A stretch of DNA of 64,000 bases from an uncultured Cohaesibacter sp. (lineage in GTDB: Bacteria; Pseudomonadota; Alphaproteobacteria; Rhizobiales; Cohaesibacteraceae), in NCBI RefSeq assembly GCF_963667045.1, contig NZ_OY762934.1, positions 5,028,501-5,092,500 of the forward strand, given 5' to 3'. Below the pieces are notes generated by a model, which was not told where the DNA came from, did no database searches, and worked only from the letters and a program-made list of their open reading frames with translations. This document shows positions 15,286 to 23,581 of the stretch, one piece after another. Made by a program: the position numbers and the translations under genes. Position 1 is the first letter of the stretch. Every line of letters begins with the position of its first letter.

Positions 15286-16692
15286 GTGCAGTTCGACGAA
15301 ATGAATCAGGATGGCGCCTCTGCACGGGATCAGGTGCGCGATGAAAGCGGGATGATCTCCCAGGATCTGGTTGAGCTTATCGAAACCGCTATCGAGGATA
15401 AGAATCGGGACCTTCTCGTCAGTCTGACGCAGGATTTGCACGAGGCCGACCTCGGTGACATCATCGAGGCTCTTAATCCGCGAGACCATTCCTCCTTCAT
15501 CGAACTGCTCGGTGACGCCTTCGACTATACCGCGCTGGTCGAGCTCGATGACTCCTTGCGTTCCAAGATCGTCGAGTCGCTGCCCAACGAACTGGTTGCC
15601 GAAGGTATCAGCGAGCTGGATTCGGATGACGCCGTCGTCATTCTGGAAGACATGGAAGAAGAGGACCAGGCGGAAATTCTCGCCGCCTTGCCCGCAATCG
15701 ACCGCTTGCAGATCAAACGCTCCCTTGATTATCCGGAGGACTCGGCTGGCCGTCTGATGCAGACGGATTTCATTGCCGTTGCTCCCTTTTGGACGGTTGG
15801 GCAGACGATCGACTATCTGCGTGAAACCACCGATCTACCCGATTCCTTCTATCAGATTTTCGTGATTGACCCCGGTCATCGTTTGCTCGGCACGGTTTCG
15901 CTCGATACGTTGTTGCGCTCGCGTCGTCCGACCCGGATTTCCGAAATCCAGAACGAGGAACGTCATTATGTCATGGCGGATCAGGATCAGGAAGAAGTCT
16001 CGCGGCTGTTCGAACGCTATGACCTTTTGTCCACTGCCGTGCTCGATAATGGCGAGCGTCTGGTCGGTGTAATCACCATTGACGACGTCGTTGACGTTAT
16101 CCACGAAGAGGCTGCGGAAGATATCAAGCGTCTCGGCGGTGTTGGTGACGAAGAAATCACCGATACGGTCATTGCTACCGTGCGGTCGCGCATGCCGTGG
16201 CTGATTGTCAATCTGGCAACAGCCGTTATCGCTTCGCAGGTGATCGCCCTGTTTGATGGCTCCATCGAGCAGATGGTGGCACTTGCTGTGCTGATGCCCA
16301 TCGTGGCCTCCATGGGAGGCAACGCTGCCACCCAGACGATGACCGTGGCGGTGCGCGCACTGGCAACGCAAGACCTCGACAAATTCAACATGTTGCGCGT
16401 GGTCTTGCGTGAGATTTTAGTGGCAATCGTCAACGGCATATCTTTTGCGATCATTCTGGGTGCCGTAGCCGCGATCTGGTTCTCCAACCTGCAGCTCGGG
16501 TTCGTCATGGGGGCTGCGCTGGTGATCAATCTGTTCTTTGCCGGGCTGTCGGGCATACTCATACCCGTCGGGTTACAGAAGGCGGGCGTCGACCCGGCGA
16601 TTGCGTCGTCGGTTTTCATCACCACCGTTACCGATGTCGTCGGCTTTTTCGCTTTTCTCGGGCTCGCTGGCTGGTGGTTTGGCCTGCTTTAG
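15286..16692 (+). CDS. mgtE: MgtE-type magnesium transporter
   Basis: A 468-residue MgtE Mg2+ channel. In order: N-terminal acidic superhelical domain (about 20-135, with DDAVVILEDMEEEDQAEIL), paired CBS domains (about 145-265), a connecting helix, and five membrane segments from about 300. The pore motif is seen as PIVASMGGNAATQT near 344-357. The acidic cytosolic domains sense Mg2+ and close the channel. I prefer the GTG at 15286, which has an AGAGGG site; an ATG at 15301 and a TTG at 15265 are alternatives. Confidence 0.93.
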   Translation: MQFDEMNQDGASARDQVRDESGMISQDLVELIETAIEDKNRDLLVSLTQDLHEADLGDIIEALNPRDHSSFIELLGDAFDYTALVELDDSLRSKIVESLPNELVAEGISELDSDDAVVILEDMEEEDQAEILAALPAIDRLQIKRSLDYPEDSAGRLMQTDFIAVAPFWTVGQTIDYLRETTDLPDSFYQIFVIDPGHRLLGTVSLDTLLRSRRPTRISEIQNEERHYVMADQDQEEVSRLFERYDLLSTAVLDNGERLVGVITIDDVVDVIHEEAAEDIKRLGGVGDEEITDTVIATVRSRMPWLIVNLATAVIASQVIALFDGSIEQMVALAVLMPIVASMGGNAATQTMTVAVRALATQDLDKFNMLRVVLREILVAIVNGISFAIILGAVAAIWFSNLQLGFVMGAALVINLFFAGLSGILIPVGLQKAGVDPAIASSVFITTVTDVVGFFAFLGLAGWWFGLL

Positions 16693-16773
16693 GCGGGATT
16701 TGCGGCTAGAGGCCGAGTAACAGGGTGTGCAGAAGGCTTGGCTGTCACACTATACGACAATATGGAGGAAGAC

Positions 16774-17202
16774 ATGGTTCCGAAGATCAAGGCGATTCTG
16801 GAAACCCCGGTCTATGTGGATGATCTGGATAAGGCCCATGCCTTCTACCATGGTCTGCTTGGCCTTTCCCGCATGATTAAGGGAGTCCGCATCAACGCCT
16901 ATGATGTGGCGCCCGGTCAGGTTCTGATTATCTGCCTGCGCGGCGCTTGTGATGCTGACGCCGCGATCAATGGCCAGCGGGTGCCGGGCCATCATTCGGT
17001 CGGGCCATCCCATTTTGCCTTTCGCATCGATACGCAGGATCTGGAGCGGTGGAGCGAGCGGCTTGGCGAGGTGGGCATCGCCATTGAGAGCCGGGTCATC
17101 TGGCCGCTGGGCGGGACCAGCATCTATTTTCGCGATCCCTTTGACAATGTGGTGGAACTGGCGACCGCCGGGATCTGGCCCAATGACCCGCTGGTTTTCT
17201 GA
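16774..17202 (+). CDS. VOC (glyoxalase/bleomycin-resistance) superfamily protein
   Basis: A 142-residue VOC-fold protein. It opens with ETPVYVDDLDKAHAFYHGLLGL and ends with GGTSIYFRDPFDNVVELAT, the classic paired beta-alpha-beta-beta-beta halves. Likely metal ligands include the histidine in GPSHFAFRI and the glutamate in NVVELA. Function could be dioxygenase, epimerase or drug/antibiotic binding; the sequence does not decide. The ATG at 16774 has a strong GGAGG site. Confidence 0.85.
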   Translation: MVPKIKAILETPVYVDDLDKAHAFYHGLLGLSRMIKGVRINAYDVAPGQVLIICLRGACDADAAINGQRVPGHHSVGPSHFAFRIDTQDLERWSERLGEVGIAIESRVIWPLGGTSIYFRDPFDNVVELATAGIWPNDPLVF

Positions 17203-17314
17203 GCCTTCGGTCTGAAGGCGTGCCGGCGGATGCCAGTCCGTTGCATCGCGCGTCTCATGCTGTTGCCGTATTGAGTGATGTCAAATGGCACCAGAAGAAA
17301 AGAAGGGAAAAGAT

Positions 17315-17668
17315 ATGATTTCTACCAGAAAGGCGCTTGCTGCAACGCTACTGATGATAGGTGGCCTTGCGCTGCCATCCGACGCCAATGCGGGCAAGGG
17401 TGCACAAAGCCCCTATGACACGATCTATGTCGTGCTCAAGGATACCTATCTACGCGCCGCGCCAGAGGAAGCCTCTGCGCGCAAGTTTCCTCTTGCCAAG
17501 GGAACCGAAGGGGTGATGATGCGCTGGTGCCGGAATGAGTTCAGCTTCCGGGACTGGGCCTACGGATCACTTTCCCAGCGGCGCAAGATGTTGCAGAGCC
17601 GCGTCTGTGAGGTTCAGGTCAACGGCAAGGTCGGCTTTGTCGATGCCAAACTTCTCGACCCTATGTGA
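17315..17668 (+). CDS. exported SH3-like domain protein
   Basis: A 117-residue secreted protein. Residues 1-26 form a signal peptide (ending DANA). The rest resembles a bacterial SH3-like domain: YVVLKDTYLRAAPEEASARKF gives the usual start of such a domain, and the C-terminal GKVGFVDAKLL matches the last strand. Three cysteines occur in the mature part. Such domains often bind cell-wall peptides. The start ATG has a GAAGGGAA site. No operon partner is evident. Confidence 0.7.
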   Translation: MISTRKALAATLLMIGGLALPSDANAGKGAQSPYDTIYVVLKDTYLRAAPEEASARKFPLAKGTEGVMMRWCRNEFSFRDWAYGSLSQRRKMLQSRVCEVQVNGKVGFVDAKLLDPM

Positions 17669-17731
17669 AGTCCCAAGTGAACTGAGCCAGACGACTTAGA
17701 CCAGCTTGCCGGGGATGCCTCGGCCGCCATG

Positions 17732-18643
17732 CTATTTTTCGGTTCGGTCCTTTGGATGGGTGCGGGCGATCATGAGGCCTGCGAGGATCAGCACAAGGGC
17801 TGTCCAGGTCGTTGCGGCTACTTGTTCGGAGAGCAGCAAAGCGCCCAGTATGACGCCGAAGACGGGGATGAGGTTCATTCCCAGCGAGAAGAAGCTGGCG
17901 CCAACAGCCCAGATCAGGCGATAGCGCAGGATGGTAGCAAGGCCAGTCGGCAACAGGCCGAGAAACAGCAGGCTGATCCATGCCTTATCGGATATGGTGG
18001 TAACATCCGGAAGCCCTTCGAGAAGCCCGATCCCGATCAGTTCAACAGATGAAAAGCCCAGAATGATGGTCGCCAGACGGGCCGGGGGGATATCCTTGAC
18101 CTGACGGATCATTGCGCCTGAAATGGCGTAGCAGACCGAAGCGCCCAGCACCGCGACCATCGCGATGACCGGGCCTGTGCCCACCGATTGCAGGGCCTCG
18201 TTGCCAACCACCAGCGTGATGCCGGAAAAGCCGAAGGCGATGCCAACGAGTTTGAACCGATTGAACTTGTCGTCGTGGGTGGTCAGGTGGCTGAAGATCA
18301 GGGACAACAGCGGCCCCGTGCCCAGAAGCAGTGAGGCGATGCCGGCGGTGATTGTCAGCTCTGCCCACGAGATCAGCATGAAGGGCACCGAGACGTTCAG
18401 CAGGGAAATGACAATCAGGTTGAGCCAGCTCCTGATTGAGCCAGGCATGACGAGGCCCTTGTAGAGAGCCCACGGCAGCAGAACCAGAAAGCCGATGCCA
18501 ACGCGGATTGCTGCCAGCCAGACAGGCCCGGTTTCCGGCACTGCAACCTTGATGGCAATGAAGGACGAGGCCCAGACCAATGTCAAAAAGAGCAACAGGG
18601 ACAGATCGAGCGGTGTCGGTTTGCGGATCGTGTGGTTCGCCAT
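17732..18643 (-). CDS. EamA/DMT-family permease
   Basis: A 303-residue drug/metabolite transporter with ten predicted membrane segments arranged as two EamA repeats (about 12-140 and 155-290). The first repeat starts LLLFLTLVWASSFIAIKVA, typical of RhaT/YdcZ-like exporters. It probably exports an amino acid or small metabolite; the substrate cannot be told. ATG at 18643 gives the usual family length; upstream in-frame codons add a stretch of unlikely sequence. No clear ribosome site precedes the chosen start. Confidence 0.85.
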   Translation of the reverse strand: MANHTIRKPTPLDLSLLLFLTLVWASSFIAIKVAVPETGPVWLAAIRVGIGFLVLLPWALYKGLVMPGSIRSWLNLIVISLLNVSVPFMLISWAELTITAGIASLLLGTGPLLSLIFSHLTTHDDKFNRFKLVGIAFGFSGITLVVGNEALQSVGTGPVIAMVAVLGASVCYAISGAMIRQVKDIPPARLATIILGFSSVELIGIGLLEGLPDVTTISDKAWISLLFLGLLPTGLATILRYRLIWAVGASFFSLGMNLIPVFGVILGALLLSEQVAATTWTALVLILAGLMIARTHPKDRTEK

Positions 18644-18817
18644 CGGCAGTGTCAGTTCATGGTTTGCAAAAAGGGAAAGTTTTCTCCCTTTCGCCCAATT
18701 GCTTGCAGCATGCAACTGTTTTGCGATGATTGTCCCGTGTTTTCCTGCTCTCTGCCTCCGACTCTCCGGCCATGAGGAAAGGCTTGGGGACTTTGCCGAA
18801 AAGGACTGTGATCGGCG

Positions 18818-19504
18818 TTAGATATTGTTTTTTGCTATGATCTGCGAGCGGGAGAAGAACTGGCGTCTGGTCAGGACAAAGGCAACCAGCGTTGCCCCGG
18901 CGATCATCAGCAGGGGGTGGACGAACCAGCCGAACACGGGGGCGGAGAAGAAGAAACCGCGCAGGCCGAGCGTGAAATGATGCCCGGCGAGGGTGTTCAT
19001 CTCGGCGGCCTGCTCGATGGCATGTTCGAGTTCCTCCTCTGAGACTTCGCCGGGATAGGGGAAGGCACCAATAAGGATGGAGGTATAGTTGAACAGCCTG
19101 TAGGCCCAGCCGAACTTGAAGAAGGCGTAGACGTAGATGGCGGTGAGCAGCAGCGCCTTGATTTCCCAAAGCTTTGGCGAGGTATCGACGGGCAGGGCAA
19201 GGTCCCCGGCCACTTTCATAGCGGTATCGGTGGCGGTGAGCATGGCGAATCCGGCGCCAATGGCCAGCAGCGAGGTGGAGGCAAAGAAGGCCGTGCCATT
19301 CTGCAGCCCGTTGATGATGCCGGTGTCGATCATGCGGAATTCCCGCTTTGACAGCGACCGCATCCAGCGCCGTCTGTGTTCGCTCATCGAGACGGATATA
19401 TTGTGTTTCTTTAGCGGGGAATAATCGACAATATAGGTGAAGCCGAACCAGGTCAGCAGATACCAGCCAAGCGCAATGATATCCAGGTTGGAGAAGGGAA
19501 TCAT
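18818..19504 (-). CDS. DUF599 family membrane protein
   Basis: A 228-residue protein with four hydrophobic segments (about 5-25, 80-100, 118-140 and 195-218). It carries the DUF599 landmarks: an N-terminal membrane helix followed by an HRRRWMRSLSKRE basic block and the TLGLRGFFFSAPVFGWFVHP motif near 185-205. Function is unknown for the family. The ATG at 19504 has an AAGGAAA site. It is convergent with nothing and appears monocistronic. Confidence 0.8.
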   Translation of the reverse strand: MIPFSNLDIIALGWYLLTWFGFTYIVDYSPLKKHNISVSMSEHRRRWMRSLSKREFRMIDTGIINGLQNGTAFFASTSLLAIGAGFAMLTATDTAMKVAGDLALPVDTSPKLWEIKALLLTAIYVYAFFKFGWAYRLFNYTSILIGAFPYPGEVSEEELEHAIEQAAEMNTLAGHHFTLGLRGFFFSAPVFGWFVHPLLMIAGATLVAFVLTRRQFFSRSQIIAKNNI

Positions 19505-19814
19505 GGATGTTTTCCTTGAAATTGTGTCGATTTTTCCAATTTTACGGATAATCCGATATCTTGAAGGCGAAGGGAACACGGGTTTGCCATATTGCGCACA
19601 AAATTCTTAATGCTTATGTATATGAAATATATATTATTTTCTGTTTCTCTCGGCAGCCCTGCGCCCGGTGCATGCCTTAATGGTTGCCAAAGTCTTGCCG
19701 AGACGTTAATAAGAGGCCTCCGCACTCTACTGATGAGTGTGCGGTATCATATAGTCACGTGATAGCTGAGGTTACATGGACAACGAAGTCAACGTTTCTT
19801 GTTGGGGCGTTACA
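19505..19814. other. AT-rich intergenic region
   Basis: About 310 bases holding the divergent regulatory regions for the DUF599 gene (minus strand) and the small peptide gene at 19815. I see no further gene. Confidence 0.4.
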
Positions 19815-19901
19815 ATGAAAGCAGTTTTGGCCCTTGGTGCCATTCTTGCCATTGTGTATTTCTTCGGAGCATTTGATACGGTAGCAGTTGCTGCTGGTTA
19901 A
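19815..19901 (+). CDS. small hydrophobic peptide (28 residues)
   Basis: ATG at 19815 follows a GGGG site at 7 bases and opens 28 codons encoding a single hydrophobic helix with a Lys at position 2 and a small-residue tail ending AVAAG. An in-frame ATG at 19776 would add 13 residues. A strong intrinsic terminator follows 48 bases later, so the gene is a self-contained transcription unit. It resembles short single-span membrane peptides; no family recognised. Confidence 0.6.
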   Translation: MKAVLALGAILAIVYFFGAFDTVAVAAG

Positions 19902-19948
19902 GCGCACAAAATAATCAAGAAGATGATGTGCGGAGAATCCGAAAAAAG

Positions 19949-19974
19949 AGCGTGGGCCAAACCCACGCTTTTTT
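19949..19974 (+). terminator. intrinsic terminator of small peptide gene
   Basis: A 7-base-pair GC-rich stem (19950-19956 with 19962-19968) followed by TTTTTT. An A-run on the left means it could also work on the minus strand. Confidence 0.85.
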
Positions 19975-20100
19975 CATATTCAGGGTATGGTCCTGTGGCG
20001 TGATCCCGGCCCCTTGATCCGGGCAATTCGGCGATGCGCACCAGAAAAGTTTCATCCCGATCTTTACAGCGCGACCAATGGGGCGTGGCAGGCGGAAATG

Positions 20101-20128
20101 AAAAAGCCGCCGCTTTTGAGGCGACGGC
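20101..20128 (-). terminator. intrinsic terminator of ArsR-rhodanese operon
   Basis: Arms 20106-20113 and 20121-20128 pair on the minus strand with one G-U wobble and are followed by TTTTT, 29 bases after the rhodanese stop codon. Confidence 0.8.
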
Positions 20129-20156
20129 TTTCTGTCTTGATGGTGTCAGGGGCTGA

Positions 20157-20501
20157 TCAACGACCGAAGAGCTTCGCCAGGCCACCCTTTGTGGGCACAC
20201 CCATGCGGGACAAGGCATGCATGCCGCCAATCAGCATATAGGCGTCACAGTTGACGCATTGGGCCAGCTGCATGGCGTAGCTGTTGGTGCGTGCGCCGGA
20301 AGCACAGAAGAAAATGGCTGCCGGTGCGCCATTGGTTTCGATTGGTGTGCCTAGAGACGACAGGGGATAGTGAAGCGCCGATGGCACTTCCTTCATCACC
20401 AGCTCCATCTTTTCACGCACATCGATCAGAATGGCGCCCTTGTCGAGCAGCGCCTTGGCGTCGTCATGGTTGATCTGTTTGACAATTTGCTTTTTTGCCA
20501 T
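20157..20501 (-). CDS. single-domain rhodanese-like sulfurtransferase
   Basis: A 114-residue rhodanese. The fold starts DDAKALLDKGAILIDVREKME, and the catalytic cysteine lies in the loop FFCASGART near residue 67. Such proteins accept or pass on sulfane sulfur as a cysteine persulfide. The gene is 39 bases downstream of an ArsR-type regulator in the same direction, with an AAGGAAA ribosome site and a terminator behind it. The pair looks like a reactive-sulfur response unit. Confidence 0.9.
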   Translation of the reverse strand: MAKKQIVKQINHDDAKALLDKGAILIDVREKMELVMKEVPSALHYPLSSLGTPIETNGAPAAIFFCASGARTNSYAMQLAQCVNCDAYMLIGGMHALSRMGVPTKGGLAKLFGR

Positions 20502-20540
20502 TGGGGGCTTTCCTTCAAGGTCAAAGGCCGGGAGGGGGTG

Positions 20541-20885
20541 TCATTTGGAGACCGCTGGGGAGCCTTGACTGTCATCGTTTGAGCAATAGAGGTCTTTGAG
20601 AACGCTCAGAAGCAACTCCGCGTTTCCATCCGAAATGGAATAATAAATGGTTTGTGCGTCCCGACGGCCTGCAATGAGGCCATCTTCTCGCATTTTGGCA
20701 AGATGTTGAGAAAGGGCGCTCTGGCTGATATTCAGATGCTCAGCCAGACAGTTGACGGACTTGTCTTTGCCGTCGGTGAGCTGACAAAGGATACGCAAGC
20801 GATTGCCGTTGCCGAGCAACTTCAGAAGTCGGGCGACTTCATCCGCTTGGTCGGCCAAAGCTTCGATTGAGGATTCCTCCGTCAT
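20541..20885 (-). CDS. ArsR-family regulator, likely persulfide-sensing (SqrR/BigR-like)
   Basis: A 114-residue winged-helix repressor (from ATG 20885, GGGAGCAGG site; the open frame extends upstream but without family similarity). The recognition helix is SQSALSQHLAKMREDGLI (54-71) and the wing RRDAQTIYYSISD (74-86). There is no metal-binding ELCVCDL motif. Instead Cys34 (helix 2) and Cys101 (last helix) stand 67 residues apart, close to the dithiol pair of SqrR and BigR that closes into a polysulfide bridge. With a rhodanese gene just behind it, a sulfide/persulfide sensor is the best guess. A third cysteine lies at 46. Confidence 0.82.
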   Translation of the reverse strand: MTEESSIEALADQADEVARLLKLLGNGNRLRILCQLTDGKDKSVNCLAEHLNISQSALSQHLAKMREDGLIAGRRDAQTIYYSISDGNAELLLSVLKDLYCSNDDSQGSPAVSK

Positions 20886-20996
20886 TCCTGCTCCCGTTGC
20901 TCCGTTGGCCAGACCGGGATTGCCCTTGGAATTTGGGGGACACTTTGGGCAGGTCTCAATCTGACCGACATCATCATTAGATTTTGCTAATTTAGT

Positions 20997-21008
20997 ATAT
21001 TCGAATAT
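20997..21008. promoter_or_regulatory. AT-rich palindrome upstream of ArsR-type gene
   Basis: The perfect 12-base palindrome ATATTCGAATAT lies about 110 bases upstream of the ArsR start codon and is a candidate operator for that protein (inference). Confidence 0.4.
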
Positions 21009-21149
21009 TAAGTCAAGCGTGAATTTCACCAAATGACCTGTCTAATGGTGGTATTCGGTGCAGGGAAGCGCAGAAAAGGGAGGTTCTGGTGGTACTGGGA
21101 GGGTTGCTGCTGGCTGTGCTCCATCCGCTACGGCCTCGTTGCTGAAACG

Positions 21150-21174
21150 GAAAAGGGTGCCAAACGGCACCCTT
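21150..21174 (-). terminator. intrinsic terminator of epimerase gene
   Basis: A 9-base-pair stem (21153-21161 with 21166-21174, AAAC loop on the plus strand) followed by TTTTCC on the minus strand, 34 bases after the stop codon. Confidence 0.8.
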
Positions 21175-21207
21175 GGAGCATGTTGTGGTGAGGCGCAAAT
21201 GTCCTCT

Positions 21208-22104
21208 TCATGCTTCCGTGACGAGGCTGTCCTTGACCATCTCTTCGATGGTGTCATAGACCGGAGCCCAGCCCAGCGTGGCGCGGGCCCGGTCGGAGGA
21301 CATGCGTTGCGAACGGGCATAGGCAGAGGCCCAGGCACCGAACCGCTCCTGTGCTTCCTCGATCGAAATGACATTCGCCTGATAGGGTAGGCCGAGGGAT
21401 TGGGCGACCAGTTTGCCGACTTCGCCAGCCGTGGCACTCTTGATCGTGCTGGCGTTCAGCAGCAATCCGTCCGCTCGATTGTCAACCGCAAGGACATAGA
21501 GCTGGGCGAGATCGTCAGCGTGAACAAAGGGAAAATGGGTGTCGGTGGAGCCGACTATGGTGATTTCACCATTTTCCTTCAGATCTTCGGCATAGTTGGC
21601 GATGAAACCACGCCCCTTGTCGACGACAAGGCCCGGATGGATAACGGTCAACTGGAAATTGGGGCAGGCGTTGAGCCGCTCGATGCTGTCCAGCATCCAT
21701 TCGAATTCGGGTGTCGGGTCCAGCACATGCCGTTCGGTGATCGGGATGACCGGTTCTTCCGGATAGAGCCAGCAGCCGCCGGTATAGAGGAAGGGAATCA
21801 GACGGTCCTCGGGCAGATCCCGGGCAATTTTGACCAGAGCCGAAACGAGGTTCTGATCAACATTTGCCATGTCATTGTCAAAGGTTGCCGCGGTGTGGAT
21901 GAAGGCGTCGTGCGTCAGGGCGAGATTGACCCAGTCGCCGGGGTCGGTAAGGCTGCCCCGAACCGGTGTAGCTCCCAATTCGCTTTGAATTTCAGCGCTT
22001 TTTTCAGACCTGGCCAGGGTTGTTACTTCATCGCCTCTCGCTACGAAAGCCTTGACAATCGCCCGGCCAACGAGGCCAGTACCGCCAGTTACAAATATTC
22101 GCAT
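21208..22104 (-). CDS. NAD(P)-dependent epimerase/dehydratase (extended SDR-like)
   Basis: A 298-residue Rossmann-fold protein. The nucleotide-binding motif GGTGLVGRAIV is at residues 7-17, followed by a typical ARS dinucleotide contact near 32. The usual YxxxK catalytic pair of extended SDRs is not evident, so it may be an atypical member that binds NADP and acts as a reductase or regulator. The ATG at 22104 has a GGGGA site. It stands alone, divergent from the DUF1489 gene. Substrate unknown. Confidence 0.82.
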   Translation of the reverse strand: MRIFVTGGTGLVGRAIVKAFVARGDEVTTLARSEKSAEIQSELGATPVRGSLTDPGDWVNLALTHDAFIHTAATFDNDMANVDQNLVSALVKIARDLPEDRLIPFLYTGGCWLYPEEPVIPITERHVLDPTPEFEWMLDSIERLNACPNFQLTVIHPGLVVDKGRGFIANYAEDLKENGEITIVGSTDTHFPFVHADDLAQLYVLAVDNRADGLLLNASTIKSATAGEVGKLVAQSLGLPYQANVISIEEAQERFGAWASAYARSQRMSSDRARATLGWAPVYDTIEEMVKDSLVTEA

Positions 22105-22246
22105 GAGCCAATTCCCCATCTGAAGCCGTATGCTTCGATATTCCGTTTTTATCTAACTTATAGCAAAATGTGCATAAATCCATGACCAAGTTTTGTCGAT
22201 CCGTTCTAATCTTTATAGCGCATGAACAGCGTGATAAGGAACCTGC

Positions 22247-22681
22247 ATGACTGTCCATATTGTTAAATTATGCGTTGGCGTCGACAGTGTCGACGATTTG
22301 GAACGATGGATCGAACATCGCAATCATTTGCTGACGACGGCGGGCGAACCGCTTGAGCATATTCATACCACGCGCATGACGCCGAAGCGGCGCGACGAGA
22401 TCCTTGACGGCGGTTCGCTCTACTGGGTCATCAAGGGGATGATCCTCGCCCGACAGCCGATTATTGATCTCAGGCAGATTACCGGGGACGATGGCATATC
22501 CCGCTGTCAGATCGTCATGGAGCCGACCCTTTTCCGCACGGAATCGCAACCGAAGCGCCCGTTTCAGGGGTGGCGCTATCTGAAGGCCGGTGAGGCACCA
22601 AGGGATATCGATCCGTTGCGGGGCGATGATGATTTGCCGCCGGATTTTCGCCGGGAACTGGCCGATCTGGGATTGCTTTAA
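22247..22681 (+). CDS. DUF1489 family protein
   Basis: A 144-residue protein that matches the alphaproteobacterial DUF1489 family: HIVKLCVGVDSVDDLERW at the start, a TRMTPKRRDEILDGGSLYWVIKG core (42-64), and a basic-aromatic C-terminus (RPFQGWRYL). It is cytosolic with no membrane segment. Function is unknown; members are near-universal in Hyphomicrobiales and Rhodobacterales. The downstream VWA and J-domain genes point the same way after a 121-base gap. Confidence 0.88.
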   Translation: MTVHIVKLCVGVDSVDDLERWIEHRNHLLTTAGEPLEHIHTTRMTPKRRDEILDGGSLYWVIKGMILARQPIIDLRQITGDDGISRCQIVMEPTLFRTESQPKRPFQGWRYLKAGEAPRDIDPLRGDDDLPPDFRRELADLGLL

Positions 22682-22802
22682 CCGCAGGGCTTATCGGTGT
22701 AACCAATTGACCGGTTGGCATTTCTGTTTTGATACCTAAATATCTGATCTGGATCCTACGTCGGGCATGGACCCGGCTTGAACCTGTTAGGGAGGCGAGG
22801 CC

Positions 22803-23543
22803 ATGGCTGAAAAACGGGATCAACTGACGGTAAAGGACACCGAACGTGTTCCAGATGTAAAGTCCGACAAGCAGGACGTTGCCGCCTTTCTTTCCAAGAC
22901 CAGACTTGTGCGCAAGGCGCAGGAGGCCAAGGGCTTGAAACCGGCCAACGGGCGTCTGATGTTTGCCCTTGATGCGACCATGAGCCGACAGGCGACATGG
23001 GATGTGGCCTGTTCCCTGCAAAGCGAGATGTTTGGCGTCGCCGAAAAACAGGGCGGGCTGGCAACCCAGCTTGTCTATTTCCGGGGCACGAGTGAATGCA
23101 AGGCCAGCCGCTGGACGCGCTCGTCTGCCGATATGGTCGGCTGGATGGAGCGCTTCGATTGCCGGGCCGGACGAACCCAGCTTGGCCGCATTCTGCAGCA
23201 TGTGAAGAATGAGGCCCGGACGACGCGGATTGACGCGGTGGTCTATGTAGGCGATTGCCTTGAAGAGGATCCCGATGTCATTGTCGGACTGGCGGGCGAT
23301 ATTGCGTTGAAGGGTGTGCCTGTCTTCGTCTTTCAGGAAGGGGTCGATGCCATGGCGACCCATGTCTTCAAGGCGATTGCCCGACTGACCGGCGGTGCCT
23401 ATGGTCAGTTCGATGCGGGTGCCAAACTCAAGCTGGCCGAGTATCTCAAGGGGATTGCGGCCTATGCGGCATCCGGTCGAGATATCACGCGCCTGCCGCA
23501 TGATCTGCAAAAGCAATTGCCCAGCCCCAAGTCCCGGCGATAG
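22803..23543 (+). CDS. von Willebrand factor A-like protein
   Basis: A 246-residue cytosolic protein. After a charged N-terminus (1-45), residues 50-220 form a VWA-like alpha/beta fold: RLMFALDATMSR supplies a DxTxS metal-site motif, RTQLG a candidate third-loop Thr, and DAVVYVGDCLEE the distal acidic residues. Such domains bind protein partners through a metal ion. The gene has a GGGAGG site and is 38 bases upstream of a membrane J-domain gene, suggesting a chaperone-linked complex. Function unknown. Confidence 0.75.
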   Translation: MAEKRDQLTVKDTERVPDVKSDKQDVAAFLSKTRLVRKAQEAKGLKPANGRLMFALDATMSRQATWDVACSLQSEMFGVAEKQGGLATQLVYFRGTSECKASRWTRSSADMVGWMERFDCRAGRTQLGRILQHVKNEARTTRIDAVVYVGDCLEEDPDVIVGLAGDIALKGVPVFVFQEGVDAMATHVFKAIARLTGGAYGQFDAGAKLKLAEYLKGIAAYAASGRDITRLPHDLQKQLPSPKSRR

Positions 23544-23581
23544 AGTTCTCACAAGATCCAATAAGGAATGAGCGTTTCACC

